This document shows positions 9,750 through 17,813 of a stretch of DNA of 57,430 nucleotides, one piece after another (the stretch's first letter is position 1; the number at the start of each line of letters is the position of its first letter). Source of the stretch: Saprospiraceae bacterium (GTDB lineage Bacteria > Bacteroidota > Bacteroidia > Chitinophagales > Saprospiraceae). The notes beneath the pieces are model-generated. The model ran no database searches. It was not told where the DNA came from and saw only the letters and a program-made list of their open reading frames with translations. Location: assembly GCA_022844565.1 (NCBI GenBank), contig JALHLK010000033.1, positions 1-57,430 of the forward strand. Direction: 5' to 3'. The translations under genes were made by a program, and so were the position numbers.

Positions 9750-10042
9750 AAACCCAGATTAAGCATTAGAAATGAACTGCAAGAAAATATATACTACCTA
9801 ACTTAAGGTTGTAATAGCTGTGACGGGGCGCCACAGTTCAAGACTAAATTGACTTGCGGTCAATTTTTAACGTCTTTCATGTCCTCTATGCAGCTAAGGC
9901 TGCAAAAAAATAGGAGAAGCTAAAATCCAGTTGGTTTTAGTTCACAGCTAAATTGATATTTCGGATATCAATTTTTTACGCTGCTCATGTGCTTCACTAC
10001 TATTTTGCCAAATTTCCTTTCGAATAAAGTCTAATGCTTAAT
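9750..10042 (+). repeat. MITE-like dispersed repeat, copy 1 (long form)
   Basis: The left end AACCCAGATTAAGCATTAGA (9751-9770) is inverted at the right end as TCTAATGCTTAAT (10030-10042). The interior has several hairpins, including CTGTG/CACAG, GCAGC/GCTGC at TGCAGCTAAGGCTGCA, AAATTGAC/GTCAATTT and AAATTGATAT/ATATCAATTT. The right-hand part is nearly identical over about 45 bases to the copy at 38654-38831, including TTTCCTTTCGAATAAAGTCT. No coding capacity. The outer right end (CTGGGTT) is displaced to about 10148, as if the terminus was interrupted. Confidence 0.7.
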
Positions 10043-10096
10043 TCCATCTAACTTAATGTAATTAGTTGATATTCAATAGCAAAAATTTCAACGTAC

Positions 10097-10148
10097 AAGT
10101 TAGCAATAGCCTTCTTTATGAGCTTGCCCATAAATCCAAATCTGGGTT
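10097..10148 (+). repeat. Direct repeat, right copy
   Basis: Begins AAGTTAGC, contains CTTCTTTAT, and ends AATCCAAATCTGGGTT. Imperfect copy of 9689-9749. Its last bases overlap the 3' end of the fhs gene. Confidence 0.55.
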
Positions 10149-11820
10149 AAAAAAGACCTGAAATCAATCCTTCTGAATTAATATCTATTTTCTCAGCACT
10201 TGGAATGGATGGCAAACCAGGCATCCTCATCACATCTCCTAATAAAGGTATAACAAAACCCGCCCCTGCCGCATACTCAAATTCTCTTACCGTAACAGTA
10301 AACCCGCTCGGCCTACCAATTTTCTTCTCATCATCAGAAAAACTCATTGGGGTCTTTGCTATACAAATGGGATATTTATCAAATCCCAATTTTTTCATTT
10401 GCAACAATTGTGCTTTGGCCTTACTCGAATATTCTATTACTTCTGCACCGTATATTTTTTGAGTAATCGTTTTTACCTTATGCTCTATGGTGTCCTTTGG
10501 TTCATACAACAAATGAAATTTATTGTTATTTTTGTTTATATCATTTACAATTGTTTCTGCTATCTCAACTGATCCTTTTCCTCCATCTCTAAAAGAAGTA
10601 CTGACCAAAGCCTTAATTCCCATCTGACCACAAAGATCTTCTACAATCTTAATTTCTTCTTTGCTATCTGTTGGAAACGAATTTATGACAACCAAGGGCT
10701 TTATTCCAAACTGCAAAATGTTTTCAATATGCTTTTCTAGGTTGCAGAATCCCTTTCTCACCAAGTCTGGGCTAGGAATCTGTATCTTTTCCTTGTCAAC
10801 CCCCCCGTGGTGTTTTAACGCTCTTATGGTTGCTACGATTACAATTGCATCAGGCTTTAGACCAGATTTCTGACATTTGATATGGAAGAATTTCTCAGCT
10901 CCTAAATCGGCTCCAAACCCAGCTTCTGTTACTACATAATCAGCAATAGACAACCCAGTGCGTGTAGCTATTACTGAGTTGGTTCCTTGTGCTATACTTG
11001 CAAATGGGCCTCCATGTAGGATTGCAGGATTACCTTCTAGGGTTTGAACCAAATTCGGTTTTATAGCGTCTTTTAACAAAGCCGTCATGGCACCTACAGC
11101 ATTTAAATCCCTTGCAAAAATAGGCTTACCTTCATAAGTTTGGCCGATATAAATATTACTTATTTTATCCTTCAAATCCTCTAAATCGGTTGCCAAACAC
11201 AAAATAGCCATAATTTCAGAAGCAGGAGTTATGTTAAAACCTTCTTCTCTTACCACCCCATCATTTTTACCCCCTAGACCGACAACAATTTGCCTTAGTG
11301 CCCGATCATTCATATCCATCACGCGTTTCCACAGAATGGTTCTTGGGTCAATATTGAGCTCACTTCGTTTATTAAAGAGTGCATTATCTATAAGTGCTGA
11401 CAAGAGATTATTTGCCTTTTCAATAGCTGAAAAATCTCCTGTAAAGTGTAGATTAATATCCTCCATAGGTATCACTTGTGAATATCCACCTCCTGCGGCA
11501 CCACCCTTTACTCCAAATACAGGTCCAAGTGATGGCTCCCTTAATACTGCTATTGCTTTCTTTCCAATATAGTTTAAACTATCTACTATACTAATAACAG
11601 TGGTAGTTTTTCCTTCGCCAAATTTTGTAGGTGACATAGCCGTTACAAGGATTAATTTACCATTCGGGTTTGACCGTTGTAATGAAAGAGGCAATTTCGC
11701 CTTATATTTACCATAATATTCTAAATCATCCTCACCTATGTTAAGCTTAGCAGCGATTTCTCTAATATGCCGTAAAGGTGTTGACTGTGCGATTTCAATA
11801 TCACTTGGAAATGTTGTCAT
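10147..11820 (-). CDS. fhs: Formate--tetrahydrofolate ligase
   Basis: The enzyme makes 10-formyltetrahydrofolate from formate, ATP and tetrahydrofolate, feeding purine and formyl-Met synthesis. The 557-residue protein has the ATP loop SPTKFGEGKTTT (63-74), EPSLGPVFGVKGGAAGGGY, MEDINLHFTGDF, and the late segments TEAGFGADLGAEKF and IVIVATIRALKHHGG. Length matches the family. It ends in the repeat-rich region and is separated by 128 bases from gpsA, so it probably has its own promoter, although I did not find a clear TAnnTTTG box. Confidence 0.97.
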   Translation of the reverse strand: MTTFPSDIEIAQSTPLRHIREIAAKLNIGEDDLEYYGKYKAKLPLSLQRSNPNGKLILVTAMSPTKFGEGKTTTVISIVDSLNYIGKKAIAVLREPSLGPVFGVKGGAAGGGYSQVIPMEDINLHFTGDFSAIEKANNLLSALIDNALFNKRSELNIDPRTILWKRVMDMNDRALRQIVVGLGGKNDGVVREEGFNITPASEIMAILCLATDLEDLKDKISNIYIGQTYEGKPIFARDLNAVGAMTALLKDAIKPNLVQTLEGNPAILHGGPFASIAQGTNSVIATRTGLSIADYVVTEAGFGADLGAEKFFHIKCQKSGLKPDAIVIVATIRALKHHGGVDKEKIQIPSPDLVRKGFCNLEKHIENILQFGIKPLVVINSFPTDSKEEIKIVEDLCGQMGIKALVSTSFRDGGKGSVEIAETIVNDINKNNNKFHLLYEPKDTIEHKVKTITQKIYGAEVIEYSSKAKAQLLQMKKLGFDKYPICIAKTPMSFSDDEKKIGRPSGFTVTVREFEYAAGAGFVIPLLGDVMRMPGLPSIPSAEKIDINSEGLISGLF

Positions 11821-11948
11821 TATTTAATTTTTTGCAAACTTGACAAACTATTTCGACATTATAGAAGAATATAACAACATTTTTTTACAACTTTAAGTTT
11901 AGATAGATTTAAAGCTAATTAGAAGTATAAAATTTTCTTCCCTTTAAC

Positions 11949-12998
11949 TTATATAATCTTCGTGATAGCAAAATCAACATCTTTGGCATAATTATAACTC
12001 ATTAGTTGCATAATAGCATCTTGCTTATCCATGTCTTCAAAAATAGTTTTATATAGTGTAAATACAATTGGAAGGAAAACTTTCATCTTCCGAGATAAAT
12101 GATAAATAACTTTCAGAGTAGCTACACCTTCAATGGTATCGTTTGAATTTTTTAGGATCTCCTCAACACTTTCACCTTTTCCAAATTTATACCCAAAGCT
12201 AAAATTTCTACTATGAACACTTGTCGCTGTGGCAATCATATCACCCATTCCTGCAGCTCCTAAAAAAGCTTCTCCACTATATCCCAAAGCAAATCCAAAT
12301 TCAATCAACTCCTTTAACCCCCTTGTGATTAATAAAGCCTGAATGTTTTTGCCTAACCCTAGTCCTTCGCTAATCCCAGAACCTAAAGCAATTATATTCT
12401 TGAAAGCACCTGCTAGTTCTACACCTTTTAAATCGTGACTACCAAATACGGCAAAATTCTTTCCCTTCAACGCATCTTGTCCTACTTTGATGACTTCATC
12501 AAATTCTGAAGCTATGACACATGCTGCTGGAAGACCTGCTAATATTTCGTTTGCTAAGTTAGGCCCAGACATACTTCCAATCCTTAAAACACTTGTTTCT
12601 TGTGAAATGACTTCGGACATGGTATTGACTTTATGCCTATCGATAGTAGCTCTCGACAAATCCTCGTTTCCAATTAGATCAATATCTAACCCTTTTGTGC
12701 CATGTATCAAAATATGATAAGGAAACAAATGTGGACTCAATAATTTCATTGTTTCTCTAAATCCAGTAGAAGGAATAATAGGAAATATCAATGAGCACTT
12801 TTCACATACCTCTTGATAATTGTGTGTACCTTTTACCCTTTCATTTAAAGCTGCTCCTGATAATGTTCGATTCTTATTGAGCTCTTCTATCACGTCGTTT
12901 CTTCGAGTATAGACAAGCACATCATTCTTCTCTGACAATAGTTTAGCAACTGTGGCACCAAAACTTCCTCCTCCAATTACACCTATTATCTCACTCAT
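11949..12998 (-). CDS. gpsA: NAD(P)H-dependent glycerol-3-phosphate dehydrogenase
   Basis: The enzyme reduces dihydroxyacetone phosphate to sn-glycerol 3-phosphate for phospholipid synthesis. The 349 residues start with the Rossmann loop IGVIGGGSFGAT and contain IHGTKGLD, GPNLANEI, the catalytic-Lys region ELAGAFKNIIALGSGI, and the C-terminal substrate segment GAAGMGDMIATATS. Length is normal. It is 52 bases downstream of the next feature's end on the other side (yidC starts further right), and TATGTTTG (minus strand, 13016-13023) just upstream could be its -7 promoter element. Confidence 0.96.
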   Translation of the reverse strand: MSEIIGVIGGGSFGATVAKLLSEKNDVLVYTRRNDVIEELNKNRTLSGAALNERVKGTHNYQEVCEKCSLIFPIIPSTGFRETMKLLSPHLFPYHILIHGTKGLDIDLIGNEDLSRATIDRHKVNTMSEVISQETSVLRIGSMSGPNLANEILAGLPAACVIASEFDEVIKVGQDALKGKNFAVFGSHDLKGVELAGAFKNIIALGSGISEGLGLGKNIQALLITRGLKELIEFGFALGYSGEAFLGAAGMGDMIATATSVHSRNFSFGYKFGKGESVEEILKNSNDTIEGVATLKVIYHLSRKMKVFLPIVFTLYKTIFEDMDKQDAIMQLMSYNYAKDVDFAITKII

Positions 12999-13050
12999 CT
13001 ATATTATATATCCTACAAACATATGAAAAAAGTCATGAAAGTCTTGAATA

Positions 13051-14841
13051 CTAGCCTTTTTTTCGATTAGCAGCTACTTCTTGCTGCTGCTTCATGGCTT
13101 CCTCAAGTCTTGACTGAAAAGCACTTTTTTTCTTGGGTTTAGACTTGGCTACCTCCAATTCCTTTCTTATCTTATCATTATCAAATACAAAATTCTTAGT
13201 AATAACAATTTGTAGAATATTAATCAAATTACTGAAAAACATATAAGCCGTCAACCCCGATGCATAACTATTAAAAAATCCTAAGAACATAATGGGCATA
13301 ATGTATTGCACATATTTCATAGCTGGGTTTGCAGACATATCTACATTCTTAGTGGAATAGTAAGTGTATATTACTGTACTGACCGCCCAAAGGATAGTAA
13401 ACAAGCTTATGTGCGCACCAAAAAAAGGTATTTCAAAAGGAAGATTAGCAATATTATCATAGGTCGATAAATCGTCTGCCCATAGAAACGGTTCTTTTCT
13501 AAAAGTGATGGATGCAGGGAAGAATCGATATAATGCTATCCAAATTGGCATCTGCAGTAACATGGGCAGACAGCCAGATAACGGACTCACACCATATTCT
13601 TGATACAACTTCATGCTTTCCATCTGTTGCTTTTGTGCATCGTCTTTATTCTTTTCCTTCAATTTATCAACCTCAGGTTTCAAAGCTGCCATTTTAGCTT
13701 GACCGTACAACATCTTATATAACAAAGGATATAACAACATTTTAATGATAAAAATCAAAACTATTATTACGATCCCTTTACTACTTATAAAGGTGGAAAG
13801 GAAATCAAAAGAAGGTCTAACAATGTACCTATTTATCGTTCCGAAAATACTAATTCCAAAAGGAATAATTTGCTCCAAACCATTGTCATAGGCCTTGAGA
13901 CGATCAAACTCATTTGGACCTATGTAATAGTCAAATTCATAGCTTGACTGACCTTTTGGTAACCCTACCACAGAGCTCAAAACTTTCAAATCCTTGTCGT
14001 TGGTTTTGATGTCCACCATTTGTGTAGCAAAATCCCCGCCTTGAAATTTAAAATTCTTCGGCATCAATGAAGCATTAAAAAACTGCGTGCTGTGCGATAT
14101 CCAGTCAAAGGCCTTATCTTTCATTGATGTATTGTCATCAGCTGTGCAACTACAGTAATCTATCGTCTTTTCTGTAGATTCTTTATAATAAACGGTGCTT
14201 AACCTTTGTTCATTTATTTCACTTCTTTCTAATTGCGGCATTACATCATACCATGTTAAGCTGGGGTTTTCATTTAGACTCATATTGTGTACAATTTTAA
14301 ATCCCAAATTGTAACCTTCCCCTAATTCGTAAACATAATCAATCTTTTTACCTCCGCTTACAACCGTAGAAAATTCAATCTTTTTACCACTTTGTGTTGA
14401 TGAAAAGTATAAATTACCGGTATTGACACTTGTGTTTTGTCCACTGAGCTGTATTCCAAACTTATTATTCGGGCTATTCAATATAGTAATTGCTTCACCA
14501 TCATTCTTTTTATTAGATCTAAAATGCTTCTTTAAAGTTGCAGAAACTATTTTAGCACCTTTATTTGAAAAATTAATTTTGATCAAGTCATTTTCCAAAG
14601 TGAAGACTTCTTCCTTTACAACCTGAACTGCCGTATCTCCTTCTACATTTGAAGGGATAATTTCAGCACTTGATACTTCTACATCCTTTTTAAAAGTATC
14701 AACTACTATTTTTGATCTTTCTATCGAATCTCTTTTCGCTTTGGCCATTGCCAATTCTGCATCAGAAGGCTTACTCAAAATAGACCAACCCAAAAGAATA
14801 GCAAAAATTAATATAAAACCAATTATTTGATTACGTTCCAT
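13051..14841 (-). CDS. yidC: Membrane protein insertase YidC
   Basis: YidC inserts and folds inner-membrane proteins, alone or with the Sec translocon. The 596 residues show an N-terminal membrane segment (about 5-22), a large periplasmic beta-domain (about 60-340), and then the conserved five-helix core with MLYKMLYGQAKMAALKPE, YGVSPLSGCLPMLLQMP and MKYVQYIMPIMF. The tail is rich in Lys/Arg (KSKPKKKSAF), fitting ribosome contact. Domain order and length match Bacteroidota YidC. Nearby respiratory subunits are likely clients, but that is inference. A well-formed promoter lies just upstream. Confidence 0.97.
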   Translation of the reverse strand: MERNQIIGFILIFAILLGWSILSKPSDAELAMAKAKRDSIERSKIVVDTFKKDVEVSSAEIIPSNVEGDTAVQVVKEEVFTLENDLIKINFSNKGAKIVSATLKKHFRSNKKNDGEAITILNSPNNKFGIQLSGQNTSVNTGNLYFSSTQSGKKIEFSTVVSGGKKIDYVYELGEGYNLGFKIVHNMSLNENPSLTWYDVMPQLERSEINEQRLSTVYYKESTEKTIDYCSCTADDNTSMKDKAFDWISHSTQFFNASLMPKNFKFQGGDFATQMVDIKTNDKDLKVLSSVVGLPKGQSSYEFDYYIGPNEFDRLKAYDNGLEQIIPFGISIFGTINRYIVRPSFDFLSTFISSKGIVIIVLIFIIKMLLYPLLYKMLYGQAKMAALKPEVDKLKEKNKDDAQKQQMESMKLYQEYGVSPLSGCLPMLLQMPIWIALYRFFPASITFRKEPFLWADDLSTYDNIANLPFEIPFFGAHISLFTILWAVSTVIYTYYSTKNVDMSANPAMKYVQYIMPIMFLGFFNSYASGLTAYMFFSNLINILQIVITKNFVFDNDKIRKELEVAKSKPKKKSAFQSRLEEAMKQQQEVAANRKKG

Positions 14842-14871
14842 TTATGTTTAATATTCAAATTATAAGAGGCG

Positions 14872-14899
14872 CAAAGGTACATTTTTTTGTTATTACCAA
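14872..14899 (-). promoter_or_regulatory. Bacteroidota-type promoter of yidC
   Basis: On the minus strand TTG (14897-14899) is followed after 17 bases by TACCTTTG (14872-14879), a match to the -33/-7 consensus. The yidC ATG is about 31 bases downstream. Confidence 0.6.
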
Positions 14900-15002
14900 G
14901 TTATGGATATATCCATTGATTTATAGGATTCGTAGAATATTTTTGCTAAAGCATAAAGTTGATGTAAAGATCTTACAAGCTCCATAATGGTTAGAGCAAA
15001 AA

Positions 15003-15026
15003 AAAAAGCGAGTCACCTCGCTTTTT
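15003..15026 (-). terminator. Strong Rho-independent terminator of the act-cox operon
   Basis: AAAAAGCGAG and CTCGCTTTTT form a perfect 10-bp stem with a 4-base loop. On the minus strand it runs into a tract of about 12 T. It lies four bases past the stop codon of the last cox gene. Confidence 0.93.
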
Positions 15027-15029
15027 AGT

Positions 15030-15398
15030 TTATTTATTTTTATCACCTAACACCTGAATCTCCGTTCCATTGGGTGCAGCCCTTCGTTTATTCCAATAAG
15101 TACCTTCCATTCCAAATGCAATAATCGCCCAAACTAAAAGCAAAGTTGGTAAAAGAACGGTCTTTACTAAGCCCGGTACTTCGTATTTCATGTGCATGAA
15201 CTCATAAATTATTAGGTAAGCTTTGTAAATACTCGCTCCTATCATTGCGACACCCATAATAAGTGGCGGAAAATGTAGACCATCAATTATATAACCCTTT
15301 CCCAATAAAGCAAAGGCTACCTCTACTATTGTAATGATACCAAGTATAGTAATTATTCTATTTGCTGTTTTTTTTGATTCTTCGTATGTATGACCCAT
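15030..15398 (-). CDS. Cytochrome c oxidase subunit IV (bacterial CoxD-like)
   Basis: A small inner-membrane subunit of the haem-copper oxidase, 122 residues with three predicted membrane helices (about 15-34, 41-62, 76-98). The segment PPLIMGVAMIGASIYKAYLIIYEFMHM matches the pattern of the prokaryotic subunit IV family, which stabilises assembly and is not catalytic; I quote only part of it as KAYLIIYEFMHM. It is the last gene of the respiratory operon, 37 bases after coxC and directly before the terminator. The family call rests on context plus the three-helix pattern. Confidence 0.85.
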   Translation of the reverse strand: MGHTYEESKKTANRIITILGIITIVEVAFALLGKGYIIDGLHFPPLIMGVAMIGASIYKAYLIIYEFMHMKYEVPGLVKTVLLPTLLLVWAIIAFGMEGTYWNKRRAAPNGTEIQVLGDKNK

Positions 15399-15435
15399 TG
15401 CCTAAATTTTTAATAATTTTAAAAAATGATATTAA

Positions 15436-16281
15436 TTAAAGAAGATAAAATAGTAAAAACACAAATACCCAAACTAAGTCTACAAAGTGCCAATATAAGC
15501 CTATCTTCTCTACCATTTCATATTTGTTCTTCCTCTTTTCATATAAACCTGTCGCACTATTTAACATAATTATCAATAGAAAAGCAACACCTGATAAAAC
15601 GTGAAAACCATGGAATCCTGTAATAAAAAAGAATAAAGCGCCAAATGCTTTAGGACCAAATTTTTGTTCCTTTACAACATCAGTCTCTTTACCACCTTCA
15701 ATTACATTATATTTGAGCGGTGCCCATTCTCCATCGTGTTTGTGTATAATGTATGAGTCACCAGCTTCGAAGGTTGTTCCTTTTACAATATCATGGCCAT
15801 CACCTTCTTGATATACCCCAGCTTCTGTGTGGGTTCCGAAAGGATTTATCCTGATAGTCATATTCTCACCATTAATTAGTGTATTCCACTCCCAAGCTTG
15901 ACATCCTAAGAATATTAATCCTCCAATGATTGTAAAAAACATCCATTTTACAACACCATTTTTGTTTTCTTGCTGACCTTCTTGTACTGCTCTTACCATA
16001 GTGTACGAACTTGCTAAAAGTACAAAAGTCATAATTGTTACAAAAATCAATGGTTTATGGTGAATCCCTCCTGGTAAAGAACTAAATACAAAGTCAGGAA
16101 CTGGCCACGTTGGTACACTAAATCTTAAAGCACCATATGCAATCAAAAATCCAGCAAATGTAAATGCATCTGACACCAAAAAGTACCACATCATTAATTT
16201 TCCATAACTCGCCTTAAAAGGCTCACTAGCACCTTGCCAATCAATCTTTTGTTCCTCTCCCGTTGTTGTCGTTGAAGCCAT
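15436..16281 (-). CDS. coxC: Cytochrome c oxidase subunit III
   Basis: Integral membrane subunit III of the aa3/caa3-type oxidase. The 281 residues contain the family motifs FLGCQAWEW and FFITGFHGFHVLSG, and end in the conserved YWHFVDLVWVFVFLLFYLL-type helix (YWHFVDLVWVFVF). Between the third and fourth helices is a hydrophilic stretch of about 65 residues (about 130-195) facing the periplasm, longer than in classical subunit III. The N-terminus is also extended. It lies 18 bases after a second, shorter subunit III gene, and both would be made together. Confidence 0.92.
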   Translation of the reverse strand: MASTTTTGEEQKIDWQGASEPFKASYGKLMMWYFLVSDAFTFAGFLIAYGALRFSVPTWPVPDFVFSSLPGGIHHKPLIFVTIMTFVLLASSYTMVRAVQEGQQENKNGVVKWMFFTIIGGLIFLGCQAWEWNTLINGENMTIRINPFGTHTEAGVYQEGDGHDIVKGTTFEAGDSYIIHKHDGEWAPLKYNVIEGGKETDVVKEQKFGPKAFGALFFFITGFHGFHVLSGVAFLLIIMLNSATGLYEKRKNKYEMVEKIGLYWHFVDLVWVFVFLLFYLL

Positions 16282-16299
16282 ATCTTCCGTTGTTGTTTT

Positions 16300-16878
16300 C
16301 TATTTTATAAAAAGTATAAATCCTAATAGGTATATCCATAATATACCCATAAAATGCCAATAATGTACGAGCATCTCTAATCTTGTTTTCCTCTTATCAT
16401 CATTTCCAAATCGAAGTACAAATGCATTTATTATAGTAGCTACTAATGCTCCCATCCCCCCAAACAAGTGTAAGGCATGTGCACCAGTAATTAAGTAAAA
16501 AAATGAACCAGCAACATTTGACTTTAAATCTACCCCACTTTCAAAAAGCATGTTCCACCCTTTGTATTGAAGAACAAAAAATACCAAACCCAATATAAAT
16601 GTAGCTCCCAGTAAAATTTTATAGATACTTTCTAAACTTTTTGTATATGAAACACTTGCAAAGTGCAAAGTGATACTACTTACAATTATTATCCCAGTAC
16701 TAATATAAAAAATTGACGGTACTTTAATATTAAACCAATTTGACGCACCTTGTTTTACGATATATGCGCTAGTCAAAGCTCCAAACAGCATAACAATACT
16801 TGCCATACCAATCCATAATCCGAACAACTGAGGATTGAATTTTAGTGTGTCTTTGCTATTTACTGTCAAAATTTCCAT
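16300..16878 (-). CDS. Second cytochrome c oxidase subunit III-like protein
   Basis: A 192-residue, five-helix subunit III-family membrane protein. It has LITGAHALHLFGG, equivalent to the GFHGFHV motif of the longer subunit, and the C-terminal HYWHFMGILWIYLLGFILF. The long hydrophilic insertion of the neighbour is missing. Paired subunit III genes in one operon are usual in Bacteroidota oxidase loci, so this is probably a paralogous structural subunit and not a remnant. It lies 15 bases after cyoE. Confidence 0.88.
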   Translation of the reverse strand: MEILTVNSKDTLKFNPQLFGLWIGMASIVMLFGALTSAYIVKQGASNWFNIKVPSIFYISTGIIIVSSITLHFASVSYTKSLESIYKILLGATFILGLVFFVLQYKGWNMLFESGVDLKSNVAGSFFYLITGAHALHLFGGMGALVATIINAFVLRFGNDDKRKTRLEMLVHYWHFMGILWIYLLGFILFIK

Positions 16879-16893
16879 CTATTTATTAACAAT

Positions 16894-17790
16894 TTAAGAT
16901 ATTAAAAAAGTTACCAATAAAATTGGCATATAAATAAACGAATAAAACATTACTGCTAATGCCGATTTTCGATCAAATTGATTTCTAAATCTCCAAGACA
17001 TATAGGCAAAACCGATTGTGAGTAATAGACCTACAATAAACATAGCCAAATTTAAATATCCAGCTGTAAAAAGAAAATATAAAATTGGTAAGATAGCTAA
17101 TGTGTACATAAACCCATTTAAAGCAACACTTCTTTCTATTTCACCACCTTCCTCTGGAATAAATTTATATTCGGCCTTTTTATAGTCACCAAAACCCAAA
17201 AAAGCTATTGACCAAAAATGAGGAAACTGCCAAAAAAATTGAATAAAGAAAAGTGAAACTGCTAAAATACTCAAGCTTCCTTCAGCAGCTGTGCAACCAA
17301 TGAGAACTGGTAATGCACCAGGTATCGCACCAACTGCTACAGCAATAGGTGAGTATCTTTTTAGAGGTGTATAAACAAATGAATATACAACCAATGATAA
17401 CATCCCTAGTACAGCGGTCAATGGGTTAAACATTGCCAACATAGACACTCCTATTGCACACGAAAGCCCAGCAAATAACACTGCATCAGATACAGTCATT
17501 CTTCCAGCAGCTAATGGTCTATCTGCAGTACGAGACATCATTTTGTCGAAGTCCTTTTCTAAGACTTGATTTAAAGTATTGGCTGAAGCCGTTACTAAAA
17601 ATCCACCAGCAAATAACAAGGCTACTTCTGTCGGATTGATTGTCGAGCCAGCAGAAGCAATGAAAAACCCTAAAAGCGAAGTCATCACCACCGTCAACGA
17701 TAATCTAAGCTTTGTCAAAGCCACATATTCAGCAAAAATACTTCTCTGCTGAATTGAAATCCCAACTGCCAAATTTTTATCCTCTTTCAA
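16894..17790 (-). CDS. cyoE: Protoheme IX farnesyltransferase (haem O synthase)
   Basis: An inner-membrane prenyltransferase that adds a farnesyl group to haem B to make haem O, the precursor of haem A for this oxidase. The 298-residue protein has about eight helices and the conserved substrate-binding loop NQVLEKDFDKMMSRTADRP, whose Asn and two Asp bind the diphosphate. A second loop carries YTPLKRYSPIAV. It lies between coxA and the subunit III genes with gaps of 23 and 15 bases, so cofactor synthesis and subunits share one transcript. Haem A synthase is not in the window. Confidence 0.95.
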   Translation of the reverse strand: MKEDKNLAVGISIQQRSIFAEYVALTKLRLSLTVVMTSLLGFFIASAGSTINPTEVALLFAGGFLVTASANTLNQVLEKDFDKMMSRTADRPLAAGRMTVSDAVLFAGLSCAIGVSMLAMFNPLTAVLGMLSLVVYSFVYTPLKRYSPIAVAVGAIPGALPVLIGCTAAEGSLSILAVSLFFIQFFWQFPHFWSIAFLGFGDYKKAEYKFIPEEGGEIERSVALNGFMYTLAILPILYFLFTAGYLNLAMFIVGLLLTIGFAYMSWRFRNQFDRKSALAVMFYSFIYMPILLVTFLIS

Positions 17791-17813
17791 GTTTTACTAG
17801 CTTCTTATATTTA

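Larger units (their letters stand above)
9416..10146. other. Gene-free 731-base region of decayed mobile DNA
   Basis: I see no credible coding sequence here. It holds a small hairpin GCCCT/AGGGC (9596-9612) followed by TTTT, a pair of direct repeats (9689-9749 and 10097-10148), and between them a palindrome-rich repeat element (9750-10042). It lies between a broken transposase and fhs and probably marks repeated insertion. Confidence 0.7.

Noticed and set aside
16300-16878. Short subunit III gene as a pseudogene of the longer one
   Set aside because: It is intact, has the subunit III motifs and is usual in Bacteroidota oxidase operons.
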